Shown here in pieces: positions 1 to 8,100 of a stretch of 64,000 nt of DNA. The notes under the pieces are model-generated. The model saw only the letters and a program-made list of their open reading frames with translations, was not told the origin of the DNA and ran no database searches. Each line of letters opens with the position of its first letter. Positions within the stretch are counted from its first letter, which is position 1. The position numbers and the translations under genes are program-made. The DNA lies in contig JADJGA010000011.1 of the NCBI GenBank assembly GCA_016708265.1, positions 558,001 to 622,000 of the forward strand. The letters are read 5' to 3'. The DNA comes from Saprospiraceae bacterium (lineage in GTDB: Bacteria > Bacteroidota > Bacteroidia > Chitinophagales > Saprospiraceae).

Positions 1-60
1 TAGAGTAACCGAGAAAGTTTAGCGTTAATGCAGTGCGGTACAACGGAAGATGAAACTTGA

Positions 61-530
61 CAAATTAGGAAACAACTGAGATATAGTGAAAATAGAAAAA
101 ATTATCAAAATAAGAAACAGTTTCTTGACTTATTGTTGCTTGCAGATGAGCAGGAAAACATGATCGACAAGTATTTGCCCAATGGAGACTTGTTTGCACT
201 CTATGACGATGATTTGAAAAGTGTTTGCGTTGTCGTGCCGCTAAACAGCGAAACCTGCGAGTTGAAAAACATATCGACATATGAGAAATATCAAGGCAAA
301 GGGTACGGTAGAGCATTGATAAATTTCATTTTTGATTTCTACAAAAACGACTATAAAACAATGCTTGTCGGGACTGGTGAAACACCGACAATCTTGTCGT
401 TTTATGAAAGTTGTGGATTTGAAGAGTCATATCGGGTATATAATTTTTTTTACAGACAATTACGACCACTCCGATTTTCGAGGGCGACATACAACTTGTT
501 GATATGATTTATCTTAATAAGGATTTATAG
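61..530 (+). pseudogene. GNAT-family N-acetyltransferase, frame broken
   Basis: The protein has the GNAT acetyl-CoA-binding signature YQGKGYGRALINF followed by the ESCGFEES segment near the C-terminus, so it should acetylate a small molecule or a protein; the substrate is unknown. The open frame runs from 61 but has no ATG near its start; the first conventional start is a TTG at 133. The frame breaks in a run of eight T at 444-451. Removing one T restores TDNYDH, and removing one further base near 472 restores PIFEGDIQLVDMIY and a natural stop at 528-530. The gene is therefore either decayed, with no good start and two breaks, or intact with sequencing errors. The family call is firm; the substrate is not predictable. 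Confidence 0.7.
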
Positions 531-569
531 GAATAGCAGAAATGTATTAAAAAGAAAATAAAAACGCTG

Positions 570-715
570 AGCAAATAAGCACTACCGCCAATACAGGTTT
601 GCTTCAATGAGGGCTGAAATATTAAATTAAAGTATTGGGTTTCTATCAAACTTTTCTGCAGGCTGACAGAGAAGAGATTCGCAATCGCCACTTTCGGGTA
701 GTTGTAAACCATCAT
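570..715. other. GC-richer non-coding patch after the acetyltransferase remnant
   Basis: This stretch is visibly richer in G and C than the flanking DNA and carries no convincing reading frame. It contains short stretches such as CACTACCGCC and GCAATCGCCAC and lies between the acetyltransferase remnant and a promoter. It may be non-coding remnant or cassette-type junction DNA, but I cannot prove a recombination site from this sequence alone. Confidence 0.3.
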
Positions 716-771
716 TGATCATTCCCTTAATCACATTAATAATTTATTACCAATTTGATATTTTTTATTTA

Positions 772-779
772 TAATTTTG
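772..779 (+). promoter_or_regulatory. Bacteroidota-type -7 promoter element
   Basis: TAATTTTG matches the TAnnTTTG -7 consensus of the Bacteroidota primary sigma factor and lies about 60 bases before the small secreted gene at 840. A very similar stretch precedes the next gene at about 1683-1731; the two share AATTTGATATT, the T/A-rich block and the following GCAT(A/G)GAACGAT. Confidence 0.5.
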
Positions 780-839
780 CATAGAACGATGGATGGAACA
801 CTTTAATATTAGCTACCATAAATTTAAAATACGCATTAA

Positions 840-1438
840 ATGAGATATTTAATTTTAATTCTTATAGTTAGTTTTAGTTTACCTAACACAAAAATATTTG
901 GTAGTTGCATTGCTTGTTGGGAACTTAAGAAAATCAAAATATTTTTAAAAAATGGATCAACTTCAACTGGATATGTTTTATGGAATGATTTGTGGTCATA
1001 CCCAATAGACACATCATTTAAATATAAATTCCCTGAAAGCCTAATTCTTGCAAGTGATAAACTCAAAAAGATATTATCCTTTATAAAAACGTAATTTTAT
1101 ATGAATATTTATCAATAAAGGCTCCATTAGCTTTGGACGATATAGATACTATCAAAGTTAATAGTATTTCAAGAATAATATCAATACCTGATAGTTTTGA
1201 AAACCTAACTGGTGCAAGTGGTATACAAGTAATCACAAAAGATATTGCCAATAAAATTAAAGAAATACCTTATGAAATTTATATTACTGAAACTGGATAC
1301 TCAGAAGTTCTCATTTTAAGTTACAATAAACATATTAAGAAAGAAAAATTAGTAGAAATAAGTAAGACAGATTTTTTGAATAGAAAAATTGAGTACGAAA
1401 AATTAGGAATAATTATTTTAGAATTTGGATTTGATTAA
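840..1438 (+). pseudogene. Small secreted protein gene with a frame break
   Basis: I do not recognise the family. The first part (840-1094) starts with a hydrophobic signal segment (MRYLILILIVSFSLP) and a nearby Cys, so it is exported or a lipoprotein. It stops after 84 residues. A second frame, open from about 1050 and read as LYKNVILYEYLSIKAPLAL, carries on smoothly into the reading frame that ends at 1438. A single-base change in the A-rich stretch around 1060-1075 would join them into one protein of about 200 residues. A third short frame, 1440-1556 (ending KVIYSIYFSRM), may be a further continuation after another break. The gene is either decayed or damaged by sequencing error. Confidence 0.5.
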
Positions 1439-1708
1439 CTGTAATTCTTATGCGGTGAATGACATTGAATTTACGAAAATTCCTGATGGGGCTTTTATAA
1501 AGTGTCTTAGAATGGATAGTAAGGTCATATATTCCATTTATTTCTCAAGAATGTAAAATAATCATAAAAAACACTGATTTTCAAGTTTTTAGCTACGGTA
1601 TTTTTGGATTAAGTGTTTTATGGTTTAGTCCAACTTATTTTTATTTGATCATCCACTACTTCTCAAAAATATTCTTTCAATAATTTGATATTATATCAAT
1701 TTTTTATT

Positions 1709-1716
1709 TATTTTTG
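1709..1716 (+). promoter_or_regulatory. Bacteroidota-type -7 promoter element
   Basis: TATTTTTG fits TAnnTTTG and lies about 47 bases before the likely start codon at 1763 of the SH3-domain protein. The surrounding sequence resembles the promoter stretch at about 750-797. Confidence 0.5.
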
Positions 1717-1762
1717 CATGGAACGATCCATAAAAAAGTATAATGTTAAACTCAATAAGCAA

Positions 1763-2710
1763 ATGAAAATGTTTATTATTTTTCTTCTATTCTTATGTAA
1801 TATTTTCCACCCGTTGCATGCTCAGGAAGATCCCGTTTTTGCGTTCGTCATTTCTTCAACTTTAAAAGTCCGATCTGCTCCAAATGATACCTCCAGAATC
1901 ATTTACATCCTGAAAAAAAACGACAGGATTCAACTACTTGAAAATACATATGAGACTGTACCCATGGAGGAAGGGTATGATACATGGTACAAAATTCGCA
2001 TTGATAGTATTGTTGGTTTCACATTGCGTTCTAACTTGTCAGGATCGATAGTGCAGTTGAACAAGGTTGATACATTTGACATTATTCTCAATAACTATTT
2101 TATTTTCAATTATAATCCTGATTTGAATTGGTATGGCATTTTTTCTACCATTAAAGGGGATTTATTACGAAAAATAAAGATAAAGCCATTATTGGTTGGC
2201 GATGAAATAGAGACATCAGGTATATCTCCATTTGACATAGGTAATGAAAACTATGTATTTGCTATAGGGACAAAAGAAAAACTTAATCAATCTATAATTG
2301 GTGTTAAATCTTACTTACCTGATATTTGGTTAAAACCTTTTGTTGAAATTGATTTAATACTTTATGATACATTAAATGGATTTTCAAATGGTCATCAATT
2401 GATTACTGAGTGGAAATACGTGAAAAGTAAAGTTGCAGAACGTGACTTCTTTACAGATTATACACTTTATTATAAGAATAATAATCAACAAGACAAAATC
2501 ATTTTATATCAACCTGATCTAAATTACTTCAATCAAGTTCCAACCTTGTTTTGGTATGGGGATATTGATCATGATCAACTTCCAGAATTTTTGTTTAAGG
2601 TAAACGGAGACAATAGAGGGCATTATTTTGAATTCATTAAAGTAAGTAAATCAAACGAGAAATTAATAATGAATAAGTTGATTTCAAAAAGACCAGCATC
2701 AAATGAGTAA
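1763..2710 (+). CDS. Secreted SH3b-domain protein
   Basis: The open frame begins at 1685, but the ATG at 1763 puts a normal signal peptide (MKMFIIFLLFLCNIFHPLHAQ, cleavage after HAQ) at the N-terminus, so I use that start. Roughly residues 25-90 read as a bacterial SH3-type domain: TLKVRSAPNDTSRIIYIL followed by WYKIRIDSIVGFTLRSNL, the usual pattern for peptide or cell-wall-contact modules. The remaining 200 residues are unassigned but contain a DIDHDQLPEFLFKV stretch that resembles repeat/VCBS-like acidic loops in secreted proteins. It probably works in the periplasm or on the surface. It stands alone, behind its own promoter. Confidence 0.65.
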   Translation: MKMFIIFLLFLCNIFHPLHAQEDPVFAFVISSTLKVRSAPNDTSRIIYILKKNDRIQLLENTYETVPMEEGYDTWYKIRIDSIVGFTLRSNLSGSIVQLNKVDTFDIILNNYFIFNYNPDLNWYGIFSTIKGDLLRKIKIKPLLVGDEIETSGISPFDIGNENYVFAIGTKEKLNQSIIGVKSYLPDIWLKPFVEIDLILYDTLNGFSNGHQLITEWKYVKSKVAERDFFTDYTLYYKNNNQQDKIILYQPDLNYFNQVPTLFWYGDIDHDQLPEFLFKVNGDNRGHYFEFIKVSKSNEKLIMNKLISKRPASNE

Positions 2711-2854
2711 TGTTACTTAAATGAATCATAAAACAAATAGATGAAGACTTCTTTGATGAGCAATGAAACATCAAATAACATCATATTTACAATAGGTGTG
2801 GTTTCTTATTCTGCAGGAAGTAAATGTGCTTGAAAACCATAAGACATAATTAAC

Positions 2855-3754
2855 ATGAAAGAATTTAATTTTAAAAAAATGGATGCATTTGCAACTTCCA
2901 AATCAGCAGGTAATCCTGCAGGTTGTATTTTTTTGAATAGTGTAAACGAGATCACTCCAGGTGACATGCTTCGAATAGCACAGGAATTGCAAGGTTTTGT
3001 GAATGAGGTAGGATATGTTTTTAAAACAAATGATGATCAATATCAACTGAAATTTTATTCTTCTGAACGAGAAGTAGATTTTTGTGGACATGCGACTATT
3101 GCAATAATGTATGATATGTTGAAAAATGACCCGGATTTACAACTCCTTGATACCATTCAGATCAAAACCAATAGAGGAATTCTTAAAGTTCTGAATCGCA
3201 TAAAAAATGAAGATGCTTTATTCATCTTTTCACCTGAACCTTATGAAATAGATGTAATGCCAGGTATTTTGGAATTGTCTGCCAATATGAAAATAAGTTC
3301 TGATATTATTGACAATAGATTTCCAATTTCCATAATAAATGCAGGGTTGTCCACATTAATTGTTCCAATCAAAACATTAAATGGTATATTAAACATTACG
3401 CCTGAATTAGATATGTTAAAGGATTTTTGTATAAAATATGGAATAGATATTATCGAAGTATTTACTGGGGAAGTCACTGATAGTTCCAGTAATTACAGGA
3501 CAAGAGTTTTTGCTCCGACATTTGGATATCTTGAAGATCCTGCTACAGGTTCTGGTAATTCGGCATTTGGATATTATCTGATTAAAAACAATATGTGGCA
3601 AAATGATACAGTCGTTACAATTGAACAGAATGGGGAAAAAGAAAAATTTAATATAGTTAAACTGCAAAAACATATTGACGAAAAAGGGAATATTCGTGTT
3701 CTGTTTGGAGGTGGTGCAATTACAAGAATTAAAGGCAAATATCTACTGCATTAA
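2855..3754 (+). CDS. PhzF-family isomerase/epimerase
   Basis: At 299 residues this is the usual length of the PhzF family, two similar halves with a diaminopimelate-epimerase-like fold. Family features are visible: the N-terminal KKMDAFATSKSAGNPAGC, the acidic catalytic region FVNEVGYVF, the VDFCGHATIA motif of the first half, and DPATGSGNSAFGYYL in the second half. PhzF itself isomerises a phenazine precursor; most family members, including this one, have no known substrate. There is no phenazine gene nearby, so the name should not be read as a pathway call. It appears to be a single-gene unit. Confidence 0.85.
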   Translation: MKEFNFKKMDAFATSKSAGNPAGCIFLNSVNEITPGDMLRIAQELQGFVNEVGYVFKTNDDQYQLKFYSSEREVDFCGHATIAIMYDMLKNDPDLQLLDTIQIKTNRGILKVLNRIKNEDALFIFSPEPYEIDVMPGILELSANMKISSDIIDNRFPISIINAGLSTLIVPIKTLNGILNITPELDMLKDFCIKYGIDIIEVFTGEVTDSSSNYRTRVFAPTFGYLEDPATGSGNSAFGYYLIKNNMWQNDTVVTIEQNGEKEKFNIVKLQKHIDEKGNIRVLFGGGAITRIKGKYLLH

Positions 3755-3807
3755 TACCATTCTATAGCAGGAAATCCCAATTTTTAGTCTCTGTCTGTGT
3801 TCTGACG

Positions 3808-3825
3808 GTTGGTGAAAACACCAAC
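3808..3825. repeat. Perfect hairpin, 7-bp stem with 4-base loop
   Basis: GTTGGTG-AAAA-CACCAAC forms a perfect stem 50 bases after the PhzF gene. It has no T run after it, so it is not a classic terminator; it may be a dispersed intergenic palindrome. About 70 bases further on (3893-3922) the 8-9 base unit TTTGCGTC is repeated three times. Confidence 0.55.
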
Positions 3826-3990
3826 AGTGGCTAAAGTAAATAATTTTCGATTAACTCTTAAATTGATAATATATAATTATTTAATATATAGGTTTTTGCG
3901 TCTTTGCGTCTTTGCGTGAAATTGAGCAAATTAGTCTTTTTAAACACCCTTATTACAAAATGGTCCTGTGCGAACCCTGAAGCGGGTTCA

Positions 3991-4022
3991 AAAAAAGCCA
4001 CCCAATTATGTGGATGGCTTTT
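3991..4022 (-). terminator. Terminator-like hairpin at the distal end of the tRNA-Val array
   Basis: On the minus strand this reads AAAAGCCATCC, a short loop, then GGGTGGCTTTTTT, i.e. a stem followed by T residues. It ends transcription coming through the two GIY-YIG genes from tRNA-Val. A second small hairpin (GAACCC/GGGTTC, 3972-3989) follows it. Confidence 0.55.
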
Positions 4023-4024
4023 AA

Positions 4025-4065
4025 GTGGGCGATGATCCCGATTTATCGGGAGAACTCCCGACCCT
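4025..4065 (-). repeat. tRNA-Val 3'-end copy A, T-arm replaced by a hairpin
   Basis: On the minus strand this matches the 3' end of the genuine tRNA-Val at 4868-4942: GGGTCGGGAGTTC at one end and ATCGCCCAC at the other. Between them, the T-arm's second half is replaced by the palindrome TCCCGATAAATCGGGA. It overlaps the stop codon of GIY-YIG copy 1 by two bases. An almost identical copy lies at 4443-4483. It has no 5' half and cannot be a functional tRNA. Confidence 0.75.
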
Positions 4066-4312
4066 ATAATTCTCCATTTATTAATTTTTCAATAAATTTT
4101 CTGTTTTTCCATGATTTAATTTGTTTTTCGCGTTTTAAGGCTTCTTGTCGAGTATTGAATTCTTCATAGAATTTTAAAATCCAATCATCAGCCTGTGAAG
4201 TAAATCCTTTATGTACTGAATTATGCTCCAATAATCTTTTTTCAACATTATCGGTTTGTCCGATATAATGTTTATCAGCACTCTCAGAATATATGATGTA
4301 AATGAAGTACAT
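4064..4312 (-). CDS. GIY-YIG nuclease-domain protein, copy 1
   Basis: At 82 residues this is a stand-alone GIY-YIG domain (UPF0213/YhbQ-like). It shows FIYIIYS, HYIGQTDNVEKRLLEH and the C-terminal LKREKQIKSWKNRKFIEKL block. The domain cuts DNA in homing endonucleases and UvrC; the role of small free-standing members is unknown. The start is the ATG at 4312; the longer frame reaching 4495 merely runs through the upstream repeat. The stop codon overlaps a copy of the tRNA-Val 3' end. The protein is identical to copy 2, and the DNA differs at about one upstream position, so the duplication is very recent or under gene conversion. Confidence 0.85.
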   Translation of the reverse strand: MYFIYIIYSESADKHYIGQTDNVEKRLLEHNSVHKGFTSQADDWILKFYEEFNTRQEALKREKQIKSWKNRKFIEKLINGEL

Positions 4313-4354
4313 TATAATATTAAAATATGTGGTAATTTGTACAAGGATATTTTT

Positions 4355-4392
4355 GTGGTCGATACTTCGATTTATCAGAGAACTCCTGAGCC
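4355..4392 (-). repeat. Degenerate tRNA-Val tail copy B, upstream of GIY-YIG copy 1
   Basis: On the minus strand it reads GGCTCAGGAGTTCTCTGAT, then AAATCGAAGTATCGACCAC, a diverged version of the tail copies at 4025-4065 and 4443-4483. It sits about 43 bases before the GIY-YIG start codon, so each nuclease gene is bracketed by tail sequences in direct orientation. Confidence 0.6.
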
Positions 4393-4442
4393 AATACTTT
4401 AAATAAAAAAAGCTATCCGAAATATGAACAGCTTTTTTCCTT

Positions 4443-4483
4443 GTGGGCGATGATCCCGATTTATCGGGAGAACTCCCGACCCT
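4443..4483 (-). repeat. tRNA-Val 3'-end copy C
   Basis: It has the same sequence as copy A, and again its end overlaps the stop codon of a GIY-YIG gene (copy 2) by two bases. Beyond it on the minus strand come the CACAAGG and the GCTGTTC...GATAGC terminator hairpin that also follow the real tRNA-Val. Unit spacing is 418 bases (4025 to 4443) and 424 bases (4443 to 4867). Confidence 0.75.
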
Positions 4484-4730
4484 ATAATTCTCCATTTATT
4501 AATTTTTCAATAAATTTTCTGTTTTTCCATGATTTAATTTGTTTTTCGCGTTTTAAGGCTTCTTGTCGAGTATTGAATTCTTCATAGAATTTTAAAATCC
4601 AATCATCAGCCTGTGAAGTAAATCCTTTATGTACTGAATTATGCTCCAATAATCTTTTTTCAACATTATCGGTTTGTCCGATATAATGTTTATCAGCACT
4701 CTCAGAATATATGATGTAAATGAAGTACAT
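4482..4730 (-). CDS. GIY-YIG nuclease-domain protein, copy 2
   Basis: The 82-residue protein is identical to copy 1 and has the same GIY-YIG motifs (IYIIYS, YIGQTDNVEKRLLEH). It is nearer to the tRNA-Val gene, 138 bases after its 3' end on the same strand. It may be transcribed by read-through from the tRNA promoter, since no separate TAnnTTTG element is evident before it. Its upstream flank carries the degenerate tail at 4773-4812 and its downstream flank the better tail at 4443-4483. This arrangement suggests a compact element that inserts at or rebuilds a tRNA end; that function is inference. Confidence 0.85.
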   Translation of the reverse strand: MYFIYIIYSESADKHYIGQTDNVEKRLLEHNSVHKGFTSQADDWILKFYEEFNTRQEALKREKQIKSWKNRKFIEKLINGEL

Positions 4731-4772
4731 TATAATATTAAAATATGTGGTTATTTGTACAAGGATATTTTT

Positions 4773-4812
4773 GTGGTCGATACTTCCGATTTATCGAGAG
4801 AACTCCTGAGCC
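4773..4812 (-). repeat. Degenerate tRNA-Val tail copy D, upstream of GIY-YIG copy 2
   Basis: On the minus strand it reads GGCTCAGGAGTTCTCTCGAT, then AAATCGGAAGTATCGACCAC. It matches copy B with a few differences and more distantly matches copies A and C. It lies directly after the terminator hairpin of tRNA-Val. Confidence 0.6.
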
Positions 4813-4828
4813 ATATAACATTTAAAAA

Positions 4829-4862
4829 TAAAAAAAGCTATCCGAAATATGAACAGCTTTTT
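4829..4862 (-). terminator. tRNA-Val terminator hairpin (second copy at about 4406-4438)
   Basis: On the minus strand, AAAAGCTGTTC...GAATAGCT-type arms (AGCTGTTCATATTTCGGATAGC overall) are followed by seven T. The same hairpin follows the tRNA tail copy C at about 4406-4438, which shows that the terminator was duplicated together with the tRNA end. Confidence 0.6.
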
Positions 4863-4867
4863 CCTTG

Positions 4868-4942
4868 TGGGCGATGAGAGACTCGAACTCCCGACCCTCT
4901 GGGTGTAAACCAGATGCTCTGAACCGACTGAGCTAATCGCCC
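4868..4942 (-). tRNA. tRNA-Val (anticodon UAC)
   Basis: The minus strand folds as a full cloverleaf. GGGCGAT pairs with ATCGCCC in the acceptor stem, the D-arm contains AGCTCAGTCGGTTCAGAGC, the anticodon stem is TCTGG/CCAGA with loop TTTACAC, and the T-arm contains GGGAGTTCGAGTCTCTC. The anticodon is therefore TAC, for valine. CCA is not encoded. Its 3' end has been copied at least twice, with a GIY-YIG gene attached to each copy. Confidence 0.95.
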
Positions 4943-4958
4943 TTTATTAAAGAGGATG

Positions 4959-4966
4959 CAAAAGTA
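4959..4966 (-). promoter_or_regulatory. -7 promoter element of tRNA-Val
   Basis: The minus strand reads TACTTTTG, a match to TAnnTTTG, 17 bases before the first tRNA base. The other three tRNA genes in the window have the same element at similar distances. Confidence 0.65.
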
Positions 4967-5165
4967 TGTATAAAAAGTTAATTCTGCAAATTAATAGTCA
5001 TTTTTTTATCGATAAAATTGTGAAATATCCTGATCTAAAAAACAAATGCCCTGATTACAAAACCTGATTTTGCAATTATTAATGTGAATTTTCGTTCAAA
5101 AAACTGTTGATTCATTGAATTATATTATGTTGCATAATAAAATCTGTTTTATATGAATTGTCAAA

Positions 5166-8100
5166 ATGCAGGAATTTGAACGAGAATTTTCGAAAAAAAT
5201 ATAATCCTGATTTTTTTACTTTTTATACCTTTATTTGTATTCCCGCAGATAAAGGAAAGCAATTCGACTATAAGAAAGAGCCTTGTAGTGAATGGCAAAC
5301 TGATCCTGTCTGATACTTTAACTATAATGCCTTACAGTGTTGAGCTGTATGATAATAATGAGCAGATAATTGCAGATTCTTTGTACATTATAAATAATAC
5401 TGAAATAAGCCTCACAGAAGAGGGTTTTAATGAATACAATGGTGACACTTTAAGAGTTAAATATAAAACATTGAGGATCAACCTGGGAAAACAGTATTAT
5501 CATTTGGATTCAAATGCACTTAAAAATACTGAAAGAGCTGTTTACATTGGTTACGATATGGGTAAAAACACAAAAAATTCTTCTTATGTCTTACCTAATT
5601 CGCTCGATTATGATGGAAGTTTTTCGCGAGGGATATCTCTTGGCAACAGGCAGGACCTGAGCCTTAATTCTAATTTTAATATTCAGATGGCCGGAGATAT
5701 TGGTGGAGGTATAATGCTGAAGGCAGCAATTTCAGATGCCAACATACCATTTCAACCGGAAGGTACAACCCAGCGATTGAATGAGTTTGACAAAGTTTTT
5801 ATTGAGATACAGAAAGACAAACATTCTGTGATAGCAGGGGATTTTGAAATTTCGAGTCCGTATGGGTATTTTACCCGGTATTTTAAAAAACTGAAAGGAT
5901 TGAGCTATGCAAATGAAATAAGTATAGATAAAAGATATACCTCTAAAAACAGGTTCAATGTAGCTATAAGTAAGGGTAAATTCAACAGGATAAACCTGAA
6001 AGCTGTTAACGGAAATCAGGGCCCCTACAAATTATATGGCAATAGTGGTGAAAAGTATCTGATAGTTCTTGCAGGGACAGAAAAAGTATTTCTTGACGGA
6101 AGATTACTCACGCGGGGGAATGACAATGATTATATTATGGATTACAATCTGGCAGAAATAGTTTTTACTCCAAATATAATGATTACTGAAAATTCAAGGT
6201 TAACTGTTGAATTTGAATATTCTGAACAGAATTATCTCAGAAGCCTAATGGCAATAAACACAATAACAGGTGATTCTACCAAAAATATTTATCTGAATTT
6301 TTACAACGAACAGGATAGTAAATCGGCAACAGGATTGATCGAACTGGATTCTTCAGATATCAAAACTCTCGAATCAGCAGGTGATGATCCGAACAGTATT
6401 TATAAATCCGGAATAAAGAAATACGTAAGCACTGACGATATCAATGAAAAAATATTTTACAGGAAAATCTATATGGCACCTGATTCAATTCTTGTTTATA
6501 CCAGCAATCCTGACAGTGCACAGTATATAGCATATTTCACTGATTTTGGGGAAAACAACGGAAGTTATCAGATTGACAATTCTGTCCTTGCCACTGGCAG
6601 GATTTATAAATGGGTTGGAAAAGGATCGGGAAGATATGAGCCATTGATTCAGTTGGTTGCACCTGAGAAAAAACAATTGTTTTCAGTGGGAGCAAATTAT
6701 AAAATTTCTGCCGGCAATTCAGTCAGATCAGAATTCAGCCTCAGCAATCTCGATAAAAACCGTTTTTCAAACTCGGATACCGGCAATGTCGGTTATGCCG
6801 GTTTCTTTGAACTGCAGTCTAAAAAATCATTTGATGTTTTTAAGAATAAACTGGAAATCCGGAATACCGGAGTATATGAATTTTCAGATAAAAATTTCAA
6901 ACCCCTGAATCCATACAGAGCAACAGAATTCTCCAGGGACTGGAATCTGATCCGGTCATTGATACCGGTCAACGAACACCTTGTCTCAAATACTCTGTCA
7001 TTGAATTTTACAGGTTTAAACGTAAATTATACTTATTCAGGATTTTTCCGGAGTGATATTTTTACCGGAAACCGTAATGAACTGTTAATAAATTTTACTT
7101 ATAAGGGATTTTTCATATCTGCTACAGGAAATCTGATGAAAAGCAGCGATCAGTTATTTAAGACCAGTTTTTTCAGGCCCAGTGTAAATGTTTCCCAAAA
7201 AATCAATTTTATTAAAGATACCAGGATCGGCTTAAATTATGAAAATGAAAATAATACCATCAGGACAAGAACACTGGATAGCCTTCAAAAAACCAGTTTT
7301 GCCTATGACCAGTACCGTTTATATATAAATTTTCGCAACTCTTCAAAATCATCAATCGATCTGTATACTGCCTACCGTAAAGATTTTTTACCTGTAAATA
7401 ATAAATTTGAAGAATTCACCCAGGCTAAAGAAATAGGTGTTTCCGGTGAACTAAATAATAAAAATTTCTCAAATCTCAGCTACAATCTTGCATTCAGGCA
7501 ATTGACAGTAATAAACCCCGCGATAGGACAGAAAAGACCTGAATCTAACCTGATAGGGAAAATTAATCATAATCTTAAATTGATAAATAACGGTATATCA
7601 TCAGTAACTATAATGGAATTTGGTTCCGGACAGCAGGCAAGGGCTGACTTTGTATATATAAAAGTAGCTCCCGGAACAGGTACTCATATATGGAATGATG
7701 GAAATAAAGATGGAATAGAAGGCAAAGATGAATTTTTAATTATTCCGGGTATAGATACTGCCAATTATATCAAATATATACAATACAATAATGAGTATAT
7801 CAGGGCCAATACTGCCTCTGTTAATAACAATTTCAGGGTTGATCTGAAAAAGATCATTAAAAGAAAAGACAAGAAAGTTTATACAATTCTTTCAAATATC
7901 AGTTTCAATTCAATTTTCAGAACAACTGAAAAAACGATTTCAACTGAACAGGACTTTTCTGTTCCATTTTTCCATAATCTTGCAGATACTTCCATTCTTT
8001 TGAACAACCTTAGTTCAGTCAGTACCCTTTATTACAATCTCGGCGATCCTAAATATGATTTTCATTTGGGATTTAAAAGAAATAAGGATCTGGTTTCCCA

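Noticed and set aside
2855..3754. Phenazine biosynthesis from the PhzF-family gene
   Set aside because: PhzF-like proteins are widespread and no other phenazine gene is nearby.
4025..4065. The tail copies as extra tRNA genes
   Set aside because: They contain only the 3' quarter of tRNA-Val, with the T-arm altered and no acceptor partner or anticodon.
4064..4495. A longer 143-residue reading of GIY-YIG copy 1 starting near copy 2
   Set aside because: The extra N-terminal part is only translation of the tRNA-tail, terminator and spacer; the matching second copy starts at MYFIYI, so 4312 is the real start.
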